A model generated the notes under the pieces. The model had not been told where the DNA came from, searched no databases, and saw nothing but the letters and a program-made list of their open reading frames with translations. A DNA stretch of 64,000 bases from NCBI GenBank assembly GCA_020310875.1, contig CM035441.1:84059378-84123377 (forward strand). Reading direction: 5' to 3'. The first letter of the stretch is position 1. Every line of letters starts with the position of its first letter. Position numbers and translations under genes: made by a program. This document shows, in pieces, positions 56,601-64,000 of the stretch. The DNA is from Ceratopteris richardii (taxonomy: Eukaryota; Streptophyta; Polypodiopsida; Polypodiales; Pteridaceae).

Positions 56601-59600
56601 ATGCATCTCATTAACAATCCGCTTGAATCCTGGTGATACAAACTTCCCGCAATGATGTGAAGGTTTTTAGTCTTCCAGAGGTCTTGGGTTTGGTTTGGTG
56701 TGATCCCATCTTTAGGTCCATGTGTAAGTATAGGGATCAACTTTTCTGCCCATTGAGGACATACTTCCAGGTTAAAAAGGTACGTATCTGGCAGATCATC
56801 TGGTACTCCTATGGGTGGTTCTCCAGGGGTCATTCTTGATAAGTGGTCTGCTCTTATGTGGGTATTTCCTTTCTTGACTACTACCTCAAAATCAAACTCC
56901 ATTAGCTGTAAAAACCATCGTACTAGTCTTCCTGTATTACAAGGCTTGTTGACTAGGTACAATAGGGCTTGATGATCAATGAAGAATTTGAATTTGTTTG
57001 CCAACAGGTAATGTCTGAACTTTTTGACTGCGTACACCATCCCTAGGCCTTCTCTCTCCGTGGTGGTATAATTGCGTTCTGCTTGATTTAATTGTCTACT
57101 AGCATAGGCTATAGGGTGGTCTAATTTTCCTGTATCGGCAGGTTGAGCTAAGATGCAACCAATGGCAAACTTGGAAGCATCCACATGAATGTGAAACGGC
57201 TTATTCCAGTTAGGTACTCGAAGGATTGGTGCTGAACTCAATCGATTCTTTAACTCGTTGAAGGCTTTTTCACATTCTTCGGTCCAATTAAATTGTGTCA
57301 ATAATGCGTAAAGAGGTCTAGCAATTATGGCGTACATATGTATAAATCTTCGATAGTATCCACAATGTCCCATAAATGCTTGAACTTCTTTAGCAGTCTT
57401 AGGTCTTGGTAAATCCAGAATTACCTTGATTTTGTCTTCATCAGTGGAAATTCCGTTTTTAGAGACAATATGTCCTAATATTTTCCCTTGTCTAACCATG
57501 AAGACACATTTTTCTGGGTTGAGGCATACTCGGTATTGTCTACATTTGGCAAAGATCTTCTCTAGTTCTGGTATGTGCTCTGATCGTATAGCTGAATAAG
57601 TACAAAGATCATCCACGTATACCTCCATACTTTTTCTTAAGAATTCTTTGAATACATGACACATCAATCTTTGGAAGGTAGCAGGGGCATTAGTCAGACC
57701 AAAAGGCATGACTCTAAAGGCATATACTCCCCATTCGGTTGCGAATGCTGTCTTATGTTGGTCCTCAGGAGCAATGGCCACCTGATTATACCCTGAAAAG
57801 CCATCCAGAAAGCTATAGACTTCCTTCCCTGCTACTCTTTCCAAGAGATGATCCGTAATTGGTAATGGGTAGCTATCTCTTATGGTCGCAGCATTTACTT
57901 TCTTTAGATTGATACACACTCTCAACTTTCCATTCTTTTTCGGTACTACCACCAAAGGTGAAACCCATTCCGTGTGCTCAATTTCGTATATGAATCCAGC
58001 ATCTAGTAATTTGTCTATTTCTTCCTTTATTTTGGCTGAATACACATCATTGTAAGTATATGGTCTTTGTTTAGAAGGTTTGGCTTCGGATGTCATGGGA
58101 ATTCTATGCGCACATATAGATGGATCTACACCTTTTAAGTCCTTATAGGTCCAAGCAAAGACATCCCGATATTCTCTTATGAGACGAATTAACTCTTGTT
58201 CTTCCTCTAATGAGACATCCTGTCCTATGAAAGTACATCGTTCTTCTCCTTCCTCCAACGTTACCACTATCTTCTTGGTTTGTTCTTTATTGTCATAAGC
58301 TATTCCTGGCTGTGCCTCTCTTTTAGGCATTTGAATAGCAATTTTCCTCTCTTCTACTTCATATTTCTTGAAGTGGGCTGGCACTTCAAACTGATCTTGG
58401 GGTTTATTTTCTTCATCTTCTGATTCTCTTCCACATTCTAATTCCCTTTTCTGTGTGAGTTCCTGGTGTTTTTCATTGGCTGTGATATTTATGTTGGTGG
58501 TCCTATTCCCCAGATCCATTGGTTCGGGCTCCATTTCAATGCTCTCGTAGTCCTCCTTCCAGTCTGTCTCGATCACTTCTCCGTCTTCAGCCTCCTGAAG
58601 GACTACCACATACAGGCTAACATCATAACCTTCCTCATCGATACATTCGTTCATGGTCACTACTTCTTCGTTTACACAGACATCGAGGGTTGCTAAAATT
58701 TCCATCCAACCGTGTGGTTCAAATTCTTCATCCGGAAATACTTGTGGCATGTAAGCTGGATCTTGTACAGACCTCGCTACTCCTTGTTTCTGCTGCCATC
58801 CTTTTCTTCTCTCCTCTTCCTTCTTTGCAGTTTGGCATATCCATAGATGAGTGTCCTCGTTCATCCAAGATTGATCACTAGAACCTCCACTATGAATTGA
58901 TTGATCGTCTTCCTCCTTATGAATTTGATTCCATGGTAGAGGTGGAACATCTTGATAAGTGTACGTATGTAGGTTTATTCTAGTGGTGGTCCCTGCGTGT
59001 TGTAGGTATACCGCATCTTTTCCCCAATCTTGCACGACCTTTAACTGTCTCATGAAAGGCCTTCCCAGAATCATTTCATAATTGCTTGGCCTTTCAAAGT
59101 GACATATTGCTAAAGTGTGTTCGAATTCCACTCCACACGTAGTGAAGACTACTCGCTCCAACAATCCTAAGGGTCTCTCTGTATGTCCATCTGCCATTTG
59201 TATTTTCATGCGTGTCGGTCTTAATGCTGGTTTTCCCCATTTCTCCCAAATTTCTTTGGTAGCAATACCAACACAAGCTCCCGAATCTAAAATGGCATTA
59301 GTAGTGTATCCCATATAAGTAATTGGAAGGCAGGTATTTCCTTCGTCTCCCTCACTAAAGTCTCCTACTTTATCCACTGGAATTCTCACTGTGTTTACTT
59401 CGTCTGCTATCTCTTTCGTTTCCTCCTTGACTTCCCATTGATCGATTAATTTTTCCTTCAAATGTGGTTTTACCTTTAACAGTTCTTCGAATGTTAGGGT
59501 ACAAGGGATTTTTACCTCTCTAAGGCGTTGTATGATCTCAGATGTTTGAACTGATGGGTTTGTTTCTCGTTTCCTTATTGAGGGAATGCGATATAATTCT

Positions 59601-62600
59601 GAATTGTGTTCGTACTCCCCTATGTAATTGGGTAGTTCCTTTACATCTTCCTCTCCTTGGTCACTTGCATCCATTGGAAAAACTTCTTCTGAATTTAGTT
59701 CAGGTATTGAACCCTCTATTTCGTTTTCTGCTTCTAATTCTTCGAAAGGTGGTTCCATTCCTTCCACTTTCTTCCATTTGTCCTCTTGAACTCGTGCCCA
59801 TAGATCTTTAGTCCATTCTCCTTCTACCTCGGGAACTATGGATCCTTCCCTTCTCTCAATACCACATTCGTCATTCTGTGTTCTACTCACTTCAGGCTTT
59901 TCATGAGTGTTTACACACTCTTGGAATTTTACTTCAGAAATTCGGGTATTGGGTAAAGGCGATGCAGGTTTTTCTAAGGTCTGTTGTGCAACTTCTATCA
60001 ATTTGTTGCAGATCTCCAGTCTTTCTTTTTCTAAGTCGCCTCTCGGATATTCCCTCTCATGTTGTTCTATGGTAGGTCCTGCTCTTACTCGTGCCTTGTA
60101 TGCCTGAATCCACATGGCTAATTCTTCAGGCATAGGATCTGCTAAGACTGATCCAACCTCTTCTTTCTGATACTTTTCATTTTTAATTTCTTTTTCCTTC
60201 TTTGGTTCTTCCTTTGGTTTTTGTTTGTTTTCCTCCTTTTCCTTCTTTTGTAATAACTTCTTTTCTTTTATCCTATCTCTTCGGTGCTTCCATCTCTGGG
60301 ACCTTTTACTTGCAATACTTTTCTCTGGCTCTTCTGAGTCTTCAACTCTTTGAGGGATGGGTGTGTTCACCTCCCTGTTATTTTGGTTGTCCTCTTCCGT
60401 TTTATTTGGGGTCTCTCTGGCTTTGGCTCCCGTTATTGCTTTCAATGGTACTGTGTACTCTTTATCACTCCCTGATGATTCAATTACTTCTATTACATTG
60501 ATTTGCACGTTAGATGTCACCTTGTTGGGATTCTTGGGGCAGTCTCTGAAAAGGTGTTCTTTACCACAATCACTACAGTAGCCTCCCCAGACTCGTTGTG
60601 GTGGTGGTGGATTTGGCAATGTGCATTCTCTGATGTAGTGATCACCTCCACATCTGTAACATGGTCCTCTGGGTACAGGCGGTCTGTTCATGGGTCGGGG
60701 TGGTATAGTTGCTCTAGGAGCTGTGTACATTAATGACACATAATCCTGCTCATATCCGTATGAACTATCTGGTACTTCCATGCCATAGGCATATGGTTCA
60801 TTTAGCTGTCCATATTCCATCATTGAGCTTTCATAATTGGGATATGCTCCTTGACTATGTTCGTAAGATAAGTCATATGGTTCGTTACCAACCAAAGGTG
60901 TGGCTGGGACTATTGCTCTCTCTAGGTTTTCTTCAGGTTGAGCAATCTTGACTGGGACAACGTTCTGAGGATGGGGCGGTTGTTGTTCTAGTACTGGCTG
61001 TGGTTGGGTGTATCCCTGATATGCATATGGTCGTGGCACTGGTGCTTGCGGCTGATACGTAGGATATCTAACGGCTTCACCTCCCTGATCTCTCTGAGGG
61101 TATCCATAAGGTCTCATGTATGGTTGTGCTGGTCTCGCCTGCCTATTGTAAGGGCAATTTTCTGTACTGTGATTTGTATATTTTTGTTCTATACTGCAAT
61201 ATTGTAGAGATCCTGGGACAGTGGGTCTATTATAAGTGTAAGCAGGTGGTGGAACTACTCCCCTAGTACACAAGTGAGAAGGATGATCTCCTCCGCACTG
61301 CATACATCTTCGGAGCATGGGTACTCTCATAGGGTTATTGGGGTAGTTCCTCTGTCCTTGAACGTTCAACTTCTTCGCTACCAGATCGGCTATTTCCTCT
61401 ACATTGTTTTTAGGGATTGATGTGTTACTGGCCGAATCTTCACTCTTCAAGCTTCCTTGAGGTATTTTCAGGTCCTCTGCTAGGTTGTCTTCTAGATCTA
61501 TGCATTCCTTCATGCATTCTTGCAAAGTCTGAACTCTTTTTACATATACCAATGATCTCAAAGATCCGTTCAACAATCCTTCCAAAAATAATGATACCAT
61601 CTTATTTTGGGTAGGTCTCTCTTCTACTGGGCATCTGTCTACATACTGTTTGAATCTTCTTGCAGCTAATCTCACTGATTCGGTAGGGGATTGCTTAAAG
61701 CTATGGATCAATGATGAAGAGTTGTTTTTAATTCCTGACTTAGTGAATTCCTCAATCATTTCTTGATAGACTTGCTCCATGTTTTGAAAATTATTAGGGT
61801 CCAATGGCTGAAACCACGCTAACGCAGTGTCTGACAATGTGAGACCAAAGGACTCATATTGGATCAAAAAGTCTTCTACCTGTTCAGCTCTGATTACTTG
61901 TTTAAATTCAGCTATATGGTTGTAAGGTTCACTAGAGCCATCATAGTGATTTCTCATGCATTTGGCAACTTGGATTGGCCTTAACCTTCTTCCTGCTTCG
62001 GGTGGTCTAGGCATTACTGGGAAAATTGGTCTTCCTATTGGTATGCCTGGTCCTCTTACTACCGGCGGTCTGACTGGAGCGTGAGTTCCATGTCTTGGGT
62101 CAGTAGTTGGTTGAGGTCGGTAATTAGGGTTATTTGCAGGCATTGCAAACTGCACATGGGGTCTAACTAGAATTTGAGTTTGTTGTGTTTGTTGTGTTTG
62201 GCCAGACTGTTGGTATGAATCATTCTGAGATGTTCCAAGTGGATTTCTTGAAGTAGTGGCTTGGTCCCTAGGGAGAAACACTGGGATATTCTGATATTTC
62301 AACTCAGCTCTTTCCGCTTCTGTTAAGGGCCAATATCTTCTCTGATTCTTATCCAGATATGTGATGATGGTGGAGAAATCAGGATCTTGTAACTCATAGA
62401 TGGTGACTGGATTAGGGGCAGCTTCCCAAATTGAAGAATGTGCTCTAAGAAGATGCTCTATCCCATTGATCAAATATACATCCATTAAGGTGTCATCTTG
62501 GGGAATCAGATCTCCTCTCCATATCCTAGCAACAGTAGATCTCCCTCTGGGTGTAGTTACTTGCTCTTCATTCCCTCCTCCATTCAAGTTTGAAGCATTA

Positions 62601-63016
62601 TTTTCTTCACCAATTTCATTAATGTTTTCTGGGTGTTCTGTGACAACATATTGGATATCTCTTTTGTCCATGTAAAATCCTCCTACGTACTTGACTGCTG
62701 GTCTAGGCACTATGTAAGCCTCTGAAGCTTTCCTTAACCTGGCCACTGATCTGTTTAGACCATCCAAATAAATAGGGATCTCATTTTGGTTGGTGTTCAC
62801 ATACTCCCAGGAGGTCCTGTACTCTCCCTCAATGATTGACATCATGCTAATCATGGGTACTGTGTTCTGCATGTCCTCTGAAGCCATGGGAATTTCTTCC
62901 TCTGACTCACTGGAGGTCTCTGAATAATGTGAACGGTTACTTGGCTCTGCTACACTACCTACAGAAAAAATTACACTTCTTCGGCTTCCTAGGGTTCTTC
63001 CGGGTCTCAGGTTCAT
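53699..63016 (-). CDS. gag-pol: Gag-pol polyprotein of Gypsy element E with two protease domains
   Basis: The frame opens at TTG 63046. I choose ATG 63016 (MNLRPGRTLG, shared with A), giving about 3105 residues. Order (rough residue): capsid 350-510 (SEPYNHIAEFKQVIRAEQ, ALAWFQPL, SSLIHSFKQS); knuckles CMQCGGDHPSHLC (570), CYRCGGDHYIREC (785), CSDCGKEHLFRDC (812); protease 1 1242 (AILDSGACVGIAT, MILGRPFM); RT 1680-1860 (TEWVSPLVVVPKKNGKLRVC, YVDDL at 1799); RNase H 1942-2062 (HVDASKFAIGCILAQP, IDHQALLYL); integrase HHCC 2275-2317, catalytic D 2347, D 2409 and E 2445 (SDRGTHF ... NGQAESS, 35 residues apart); protease 2 2714-2810 (ALIDTGAAVSCIK, LIGIGGTITQC, VVLGQDWIYEY); tail with TIWIPKK (2956), QIWVPKS (2972), QIWLPKD (3053). 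All catalytic residues I can check are present. One frame for gag and pol implies processing by protease. Confidence 0.93.
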   Translation of the reverse strand: MNLRPGRTLGSRRSVIFSVGSVAEPSNRSHYSETSSESEEEIPMASEDMQNTVPMISMMSIIEGEYRTSWEYVNTNQNEIPIYLDGLNRSVARLRKASEAYIVPRPAVKYVGGFYMDKRDIQYVVTEHPENINEIGEENNASNLNGGGNEEQVTTPRGRSTVARIWRGDLIPQDDTLMDVYLINGIEHLLRAHSSIWEAAPNPVTIYELQDPDFSTIITYLDKNQRRYWPLTEAERAELKYQNIPVFLPRDQATTSRNPLGTSQNDSYQQSGQTQQTQQTQILVRPHVQFAMPANNPNYRPQPTTDPRHGTHAPVRPPVVRGPGIPIGRPIFPVMPRPPEAGRRLRPIQVAKCMRNHYDGSSEPYNHIAEFKQVIRAEQVEDFLIQYESFGLTLSDTALAWFQPLDPNNFQNMEQVYQEMIEEFTKSGIKNNSSSLIHSFKQSPTESVRLAARRFKQYVDRCPVEERPTQNKMVSLFLEGLLNGSLRSLVYVKRVQTLQECMKECIDLEDNLAEDLKIPQGSLKSEDSASNTSIPKNNVEEIADLVAKKLNVQGQRNYPNNPMRVPMLRRCMQCGGDHPSHLCTRGVVPPPAYTYNRPTVPGSLQYCSIEQKYTNHSTENCPYNRQARPAQPYMRPYGYPQRDQGGEAVRYPTYQPQAPVPRPYAYQGYTQPQPVLEQQPPHPQNVVPVKIAQPEENLERAIVPATPLVGNEPYDLSYEHSQGAYPNYESSMMEYGQLNEPYAYGMEVPDSSYGYEQDYVSLMYTAPRATIPPRPMNRPPVPRGPCYRCGGDHYIRECTLPNPPPPQRVWGGYCSDCGKEHLFRDCPKNPNKVTSNVQINVIEVIESSGSDKEYTVPLKAITGAKARETPNKTEEDNQNNREVNTPIPQRVEDSEEPEKSIASKRSQRWKHRRDRIKEKKLLQKKEKEENKQKPKEEPKKEKEIKNEKYQKEEVGSVLADPMPEELAMWIQAYKARVRAGPTIEQHEREYPRGDLEKERLEICNKLIEVAQQTLEKPASPLPNTRISEVKFQECVNTHEKPEVSRTQNDECGIERREGSIVPEVEGEWTKDLWARVQEDKWKKVEGMEPPFEELEAENEIEGSIPELNSEEVFPMDASDQGEEDVKELPNYIGEYEHNSELYRIPSIRKRETNPSVQTSEIIQRLREVKIPCTLTFEELLKVKPHLKEKLIDQWEVKEETKEIADEVNTVRIPVDKVGDFSEGDEGNTCLPITYMGYTTNAILDSGACVGIATKEIWEKWGKPALRPTRMKIQMADGHTERPLGLLERVVFTTCGVEFEHTLAICHFERPSNYEMILGRPFMRQLKVVQDWGKDAVYLQHAGTTTRINLHTYTYQDVPPLPWNQIHKEEDDQSIHSGGSSDQSWMNEDTHLWICQTAKKEEERRKGWQQKQGVARSVQDPAYMPQVFPDEEFEPHGWMEILATLDVCVNEEVVTMNECIDEEGYDVSLYVVVLQEAEDGEVIETDWKEDYESIEMEPEPMDLGNRTTNINITANEKHQELTQKRELECGRESEDEENKPQDQFEVPAHFKKYEVEERKIAIQMPKREAQPGIAYDNKEQTKKIVVTLEEGEERCTFIGQDVSLEEEQELIRLIREYRDVFAWTYKDLKGVDPSICAHRIPMTSEAKPSKQRPYTYNDVYSAKIKEEIDKLLDAGFIYEIEHTEWVSPLVVVPKKNGKLRVCINLKKVNAATIRDSYPLPITDHLLERVAGKEVYSFLDGFSGYNQVAIAPEDQHKTAFATEWGVYAFRVMPFGLTNAPATFQRLMCHVFKEFLRKSMEVYVDDLCTYSAIRSEHIPELEKIFAKCRQYRVCLNPEKCVFMVRQGKILGHIVSKNGISTDEDKIKVILDLPRPKTAKEVQAFMGHCGYYRRFIHMYAIIARPLYALLTQFNWTEECEKAFNELKNRLSSAPILRVPNWNKPFHIHVDASKFAIGCILAQPADTGKLDHPIAYASRQLNQAERNYTTTEREGLGMVYAVKKFRHYLLANKFKFFIDHQALLYLVNKPCNTGRLVRWFLQLMEFDFEVVVKKGNTHIRADHLSRMTPGEPPIGVPDDLPDTYLFNLEVCPQWAEKLIPILTHGPKDGITPNQTQDLWKTKNLHIIAGSLYHQDSSGLLMRCMEEEEQEMWLQKAHVNQWKTHLNANGTWQTLKRFGIYWPTMQRDSHNYVSACQICQEQNPEENSTLCYSTIAPRWSMPLVKFLKTQEYPEGATMARKRALVEQSKDYAIIGKQLFKRGKDNQLRMCIHENEYLSVLEMAHTGAAGGHFTADKTVKMILFAGMWWPTLHQDVVTYVQRCDTCQRTKYPIRRDEMPLRPMMSARAFTKWGIDFIGPISPPAKGSHAEYIIVATDYLTKWVEAKATTKNHARTTAKFLFENIFTRFGLPIEIVSDRGTHFVNEVIEALLNEFLVIHKKSASYHPQANGQAESSNKILCTALTKIVNSGRSDWDKQLHHALWAFRVAYKTAIGTTPFNLVYGQNAFLPIDFLIPTLRVATTYEWTGHELSAQLDQIEKLHETRLQAVAGIYAAKRRQKAYFDAHIKDKNLKEGDLVLVYTLKQHAKKLQKRGYGPLIVNRISTSGAINLATLDGDILPNYISGCRVKKYLEPLTEETMSRLIKGKNRRIEEERIREEARQEALERIKKRKEWMRERDERYRLGEELIPMANFRATQTLKSQKTQPYLNLGAGRTEYHLVDALIDTGAAVSCIKLSLTQKFQEEVRPSMAQLIGIGGTITQCIGEITLPLHLGNNTMEQKLLVCHDQDLLEEVVLGQDWIYEYDVTVQLALGYISARIGHREVFSLLEERPINSVSIEQKVHPNEQSHECMFTSTIETPSSSTICADTLNSDCIQYSSLASHESVYQAETNLSEAPCIRETSPLSNSKSVPIKIYPIPYSNQAWIKKDQVEEYLRRQKHTRHQNKQSSEKTNQSEQRSHQRIATIWIPKKVVAAQQDRSQIWVPKSCVPRKLNRKDDPRHKTNQYGPQAKQPQKRSYWRKKESVMATRAIPRITNQIKQTYNKKRATFIGIRQRTTKLSKMKQIWLPKDKTECIHQPTTSRCTHMELSIPKVCMIGPHYKAKHLAHPSSIPG
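54580..54880 (-). other. Second retropepsin-like domain (PR2) within E polyprotein
   Basis: Marked separately because it is the unusual part. ALIDTGAAVSCIK begins near 54875 (minus). The glycine-rich flap-like LIGIGGTITQCIGEITLPL and the C-terminal LVCHDQDLLEEVVLGQDW follow. A retropepsin needs D-T/S-G plus a hydrophobic-hydrophobic-G near the end; both are present. It lies after the integrase C-terminal domain and before the WVPK tail. Active-site residues are intact in E, unlike R (DIG). Confidence 0.85.
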
Positions 63017-63104
63017 CCACTTCCAGACTCTGATCAGTCTTTGCAACCTTCTAGCCTCTGGGATTCTTCACCAAAGGTCAGGGTTTCTAGAAGGCTTTGG
63101 CAAG

Positions 63105-64000
63105 GAAAAGACTGAAAAAGAATTTCTTCCCAATCCCGATACTTGACTCCCAAATCTCACGATACACGATCTCTGGCTAAAACGATCTTTGATATGAAAC
63201 GATACACGATACTTGGAGATAGACGATACCGATCGCTTGAGTGACACGATACCGATACTTGGAAGAAACCGATACACGATATTTGGGCACAGGCGATACA
63301 CGATCTCTTAAGTGGAATGATCGACGATACGCGATATGTGGTAAGTATCGCGATCTCCGAGAAGCGATACACAATACTTAACCCAAACGATACGTGATCT
63401 CTCACGATACTTGACTATCACGATACTTCGGACAAACGATACTGGGCACATACGATACACGATCGACAACAAGTATCGTGATCTCTGAAGACCAGACGAT
63501 ACACGATACCTGAGTAAAACGATACCCGATCTTTAGCAAGTATCGCGATCTCTGAAGTCCAGGCGATACACGATATTTAAGCTAAATGATACACGATCTC
63601 TCACAAACGATCGCTGGCAAAACGATACACGATACTTGTTAGGTATCGCGATCTTTGACCAAACGACACTTCTCAAGTATCGCGACCGGCACGAAACGAT
63701 ACACGATCAACGATACACGATCGACAACAAGTATCGCGATCTCTGAAGTCCAGGCGATACACGATACTTGAGCTAAACGATACACGATCTCTCACAAACG
63801 ATCGCTGGCAAAACGATACACGATACTTGTTAGGTATCGCGATCTTTGACCAAACGATACTTCTCAAGTATCGCGACCGGCACGAAACGATACACGATCA
63901 ACGATACACGATCGACGATCGCTGGCAAAACGATCTCTGACCAAGTATCGCGATCGGTATGAAACGATACACGATCGACGGGAAATATCGCGATACTCGA
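63105..64000. repeat. CGATACACGATC repeat array in the leader of E
   Basis: The whole stretch is made of short units of ACGATACACGATCTC and AAGTATCGCGATC type with variants. A higher-order unit of about 193 bp is repeated nearly exactly (63545-63737 and 63738-about 63927). The array continues to the window edge. It lies upstream of E gag, the same place as the palindromic array of A. Small minus-strand frames in it (YRVSF-, RDRVS-rich) are repeat artefacts. Confidence 0.88.

Larger units (their letters stand above)
48482..64000 (-). mobile_element. Giant Gypsy element E (intact gag-pol with second protease, plus ORF3)
   Basis: A minus-strand Ty3/Gypsy element of more than 15.5 kb, open at the right edge. 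Minus order: leader repeats (64000-63100), gag-pol 63016-53699, a 288-bp gap, ORF3 53410-49835, PPT and 3' LTR (to 48482). Both frames are uninterrupted over 9.3 and 3.6 kb, so E is young or recently active. It is inserted in Gypsy F, whose RNase H frame begins directly after the LTR end. 5' LTR and PBS lie beyond 64000. No chromodomain or second RNase H is seen. Confidence 0.87.

Noticed and set aside
56800..57200. A second (archaeal-type) RNase H or a chromodomain in E, as in Tat elements or chromoviruses
   Set aside because: Only one RNase H is visible between RT and integrase, and the integrase C-terminus is followed by PR2, not a chromodomain.
63068..63867. Minus-strand frames rich in YRVS and RDRVSF
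   Set aside because: Translation of the CGATACACGATC repeat; no independent coding signal.
1..64000. CRISPR array, bacterial operons, rRNA operon or intact tRNA genes
   Set aside because: Repeats are short irregular plant-type arrays or LTRs; no spacer pattern. The only RNA-gene signals are the 5S fragment and the tRNA-like SINE head.

Overview
The window looks like a repeat-dominated stretch of a land-plant nuclear genome. I see no intact host gene. Almost everything that can be assigned is LTR retrotransposon, of both Ty1/Copia and Ty3/Gypsy type. Two signs point to a plant: Copia primer-binding sites matching the plant initiator-Met tRNA type (TGGTATCAGAGC and variants), and Gypsy primer-binding sites of the TTTGGCRCCGTTGCCGGGGA type used by plant Athila/Tat-like elements. 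I cannot name the species.

Layout. (1) 1-7544: a full-length but decayed Copia element, 'P' (369-5511), sits inside the RT of a chimeric close relative, 'Q'. (2) 7545-8927: AT-rich DNA with a degenerate repeat array. (3) 8928-40585: a four-level nest. An old plus-strand Gypsy relic, 'R' (8928-12036 and 34880-40585), is split by a Copia relic, 'B' (ends 12037 and 34879). B is split by a large Gypsy element, 'A' (13448-29051), and A is split by a nearly intact Copia element, 'C' (29052-34440). R also holds a small minus-strand LTR fragment next to a 5S-rRNA-like piece. B's LTR holds a tRNA-derived SINE-like insertion. (4) 40586-42411: remains of a minus-strand Gypsy, 'D', with a primer-binding site and a decayed third ORF. 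(5) 43100-46400: no clear coding content; a (TA)n run and a three-unit tandem repeat. (6) 46422-48481: a truncated minus-strand Gypsy, 'F'. (7) 48482-64000: a very large minus-strand Gypsy, 'E', inserted in F and running off the right edge. E has an uninterrupted polyprotein of about 3105 codons and an uninterrupted second ORF of about 1191 codons.

The main discovery candidate is the Gypsy family represented by E, A, R and D. Polyprotein order is gag (with variant CX2CX3HX4C zinc knuckles), retropepsin, RT, RNase H, integrase, then a SECOND retropepsin-like domain (DTGA/DSG plus LGQDW), then a basic tail with repeated W-(V/I/L)-P-K motifs. The post-integrase protease and WVPK tail appear in three independent copies (E, A, R). 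Downstream of pol, E and A carry an additional long ORF ('ORF3') in the position of an env-like gene. It has a conserved N-terminal domain, a long coiled coil and a conserved NPxxCPxxRRRxW motif. A decayed third copy is in D. R keeps the second protease but shows no ORF3. The leaders of A and E, between LTR/PBS and gag, carry arrays of short CGATCG-rich repeats.

The elements would act as self-copying units: gag and pol make particles, cDNA and integrase; the roles of the second protease, the WVPK tail and ORF3 are unknown. E is the only copy with all visible frames open.
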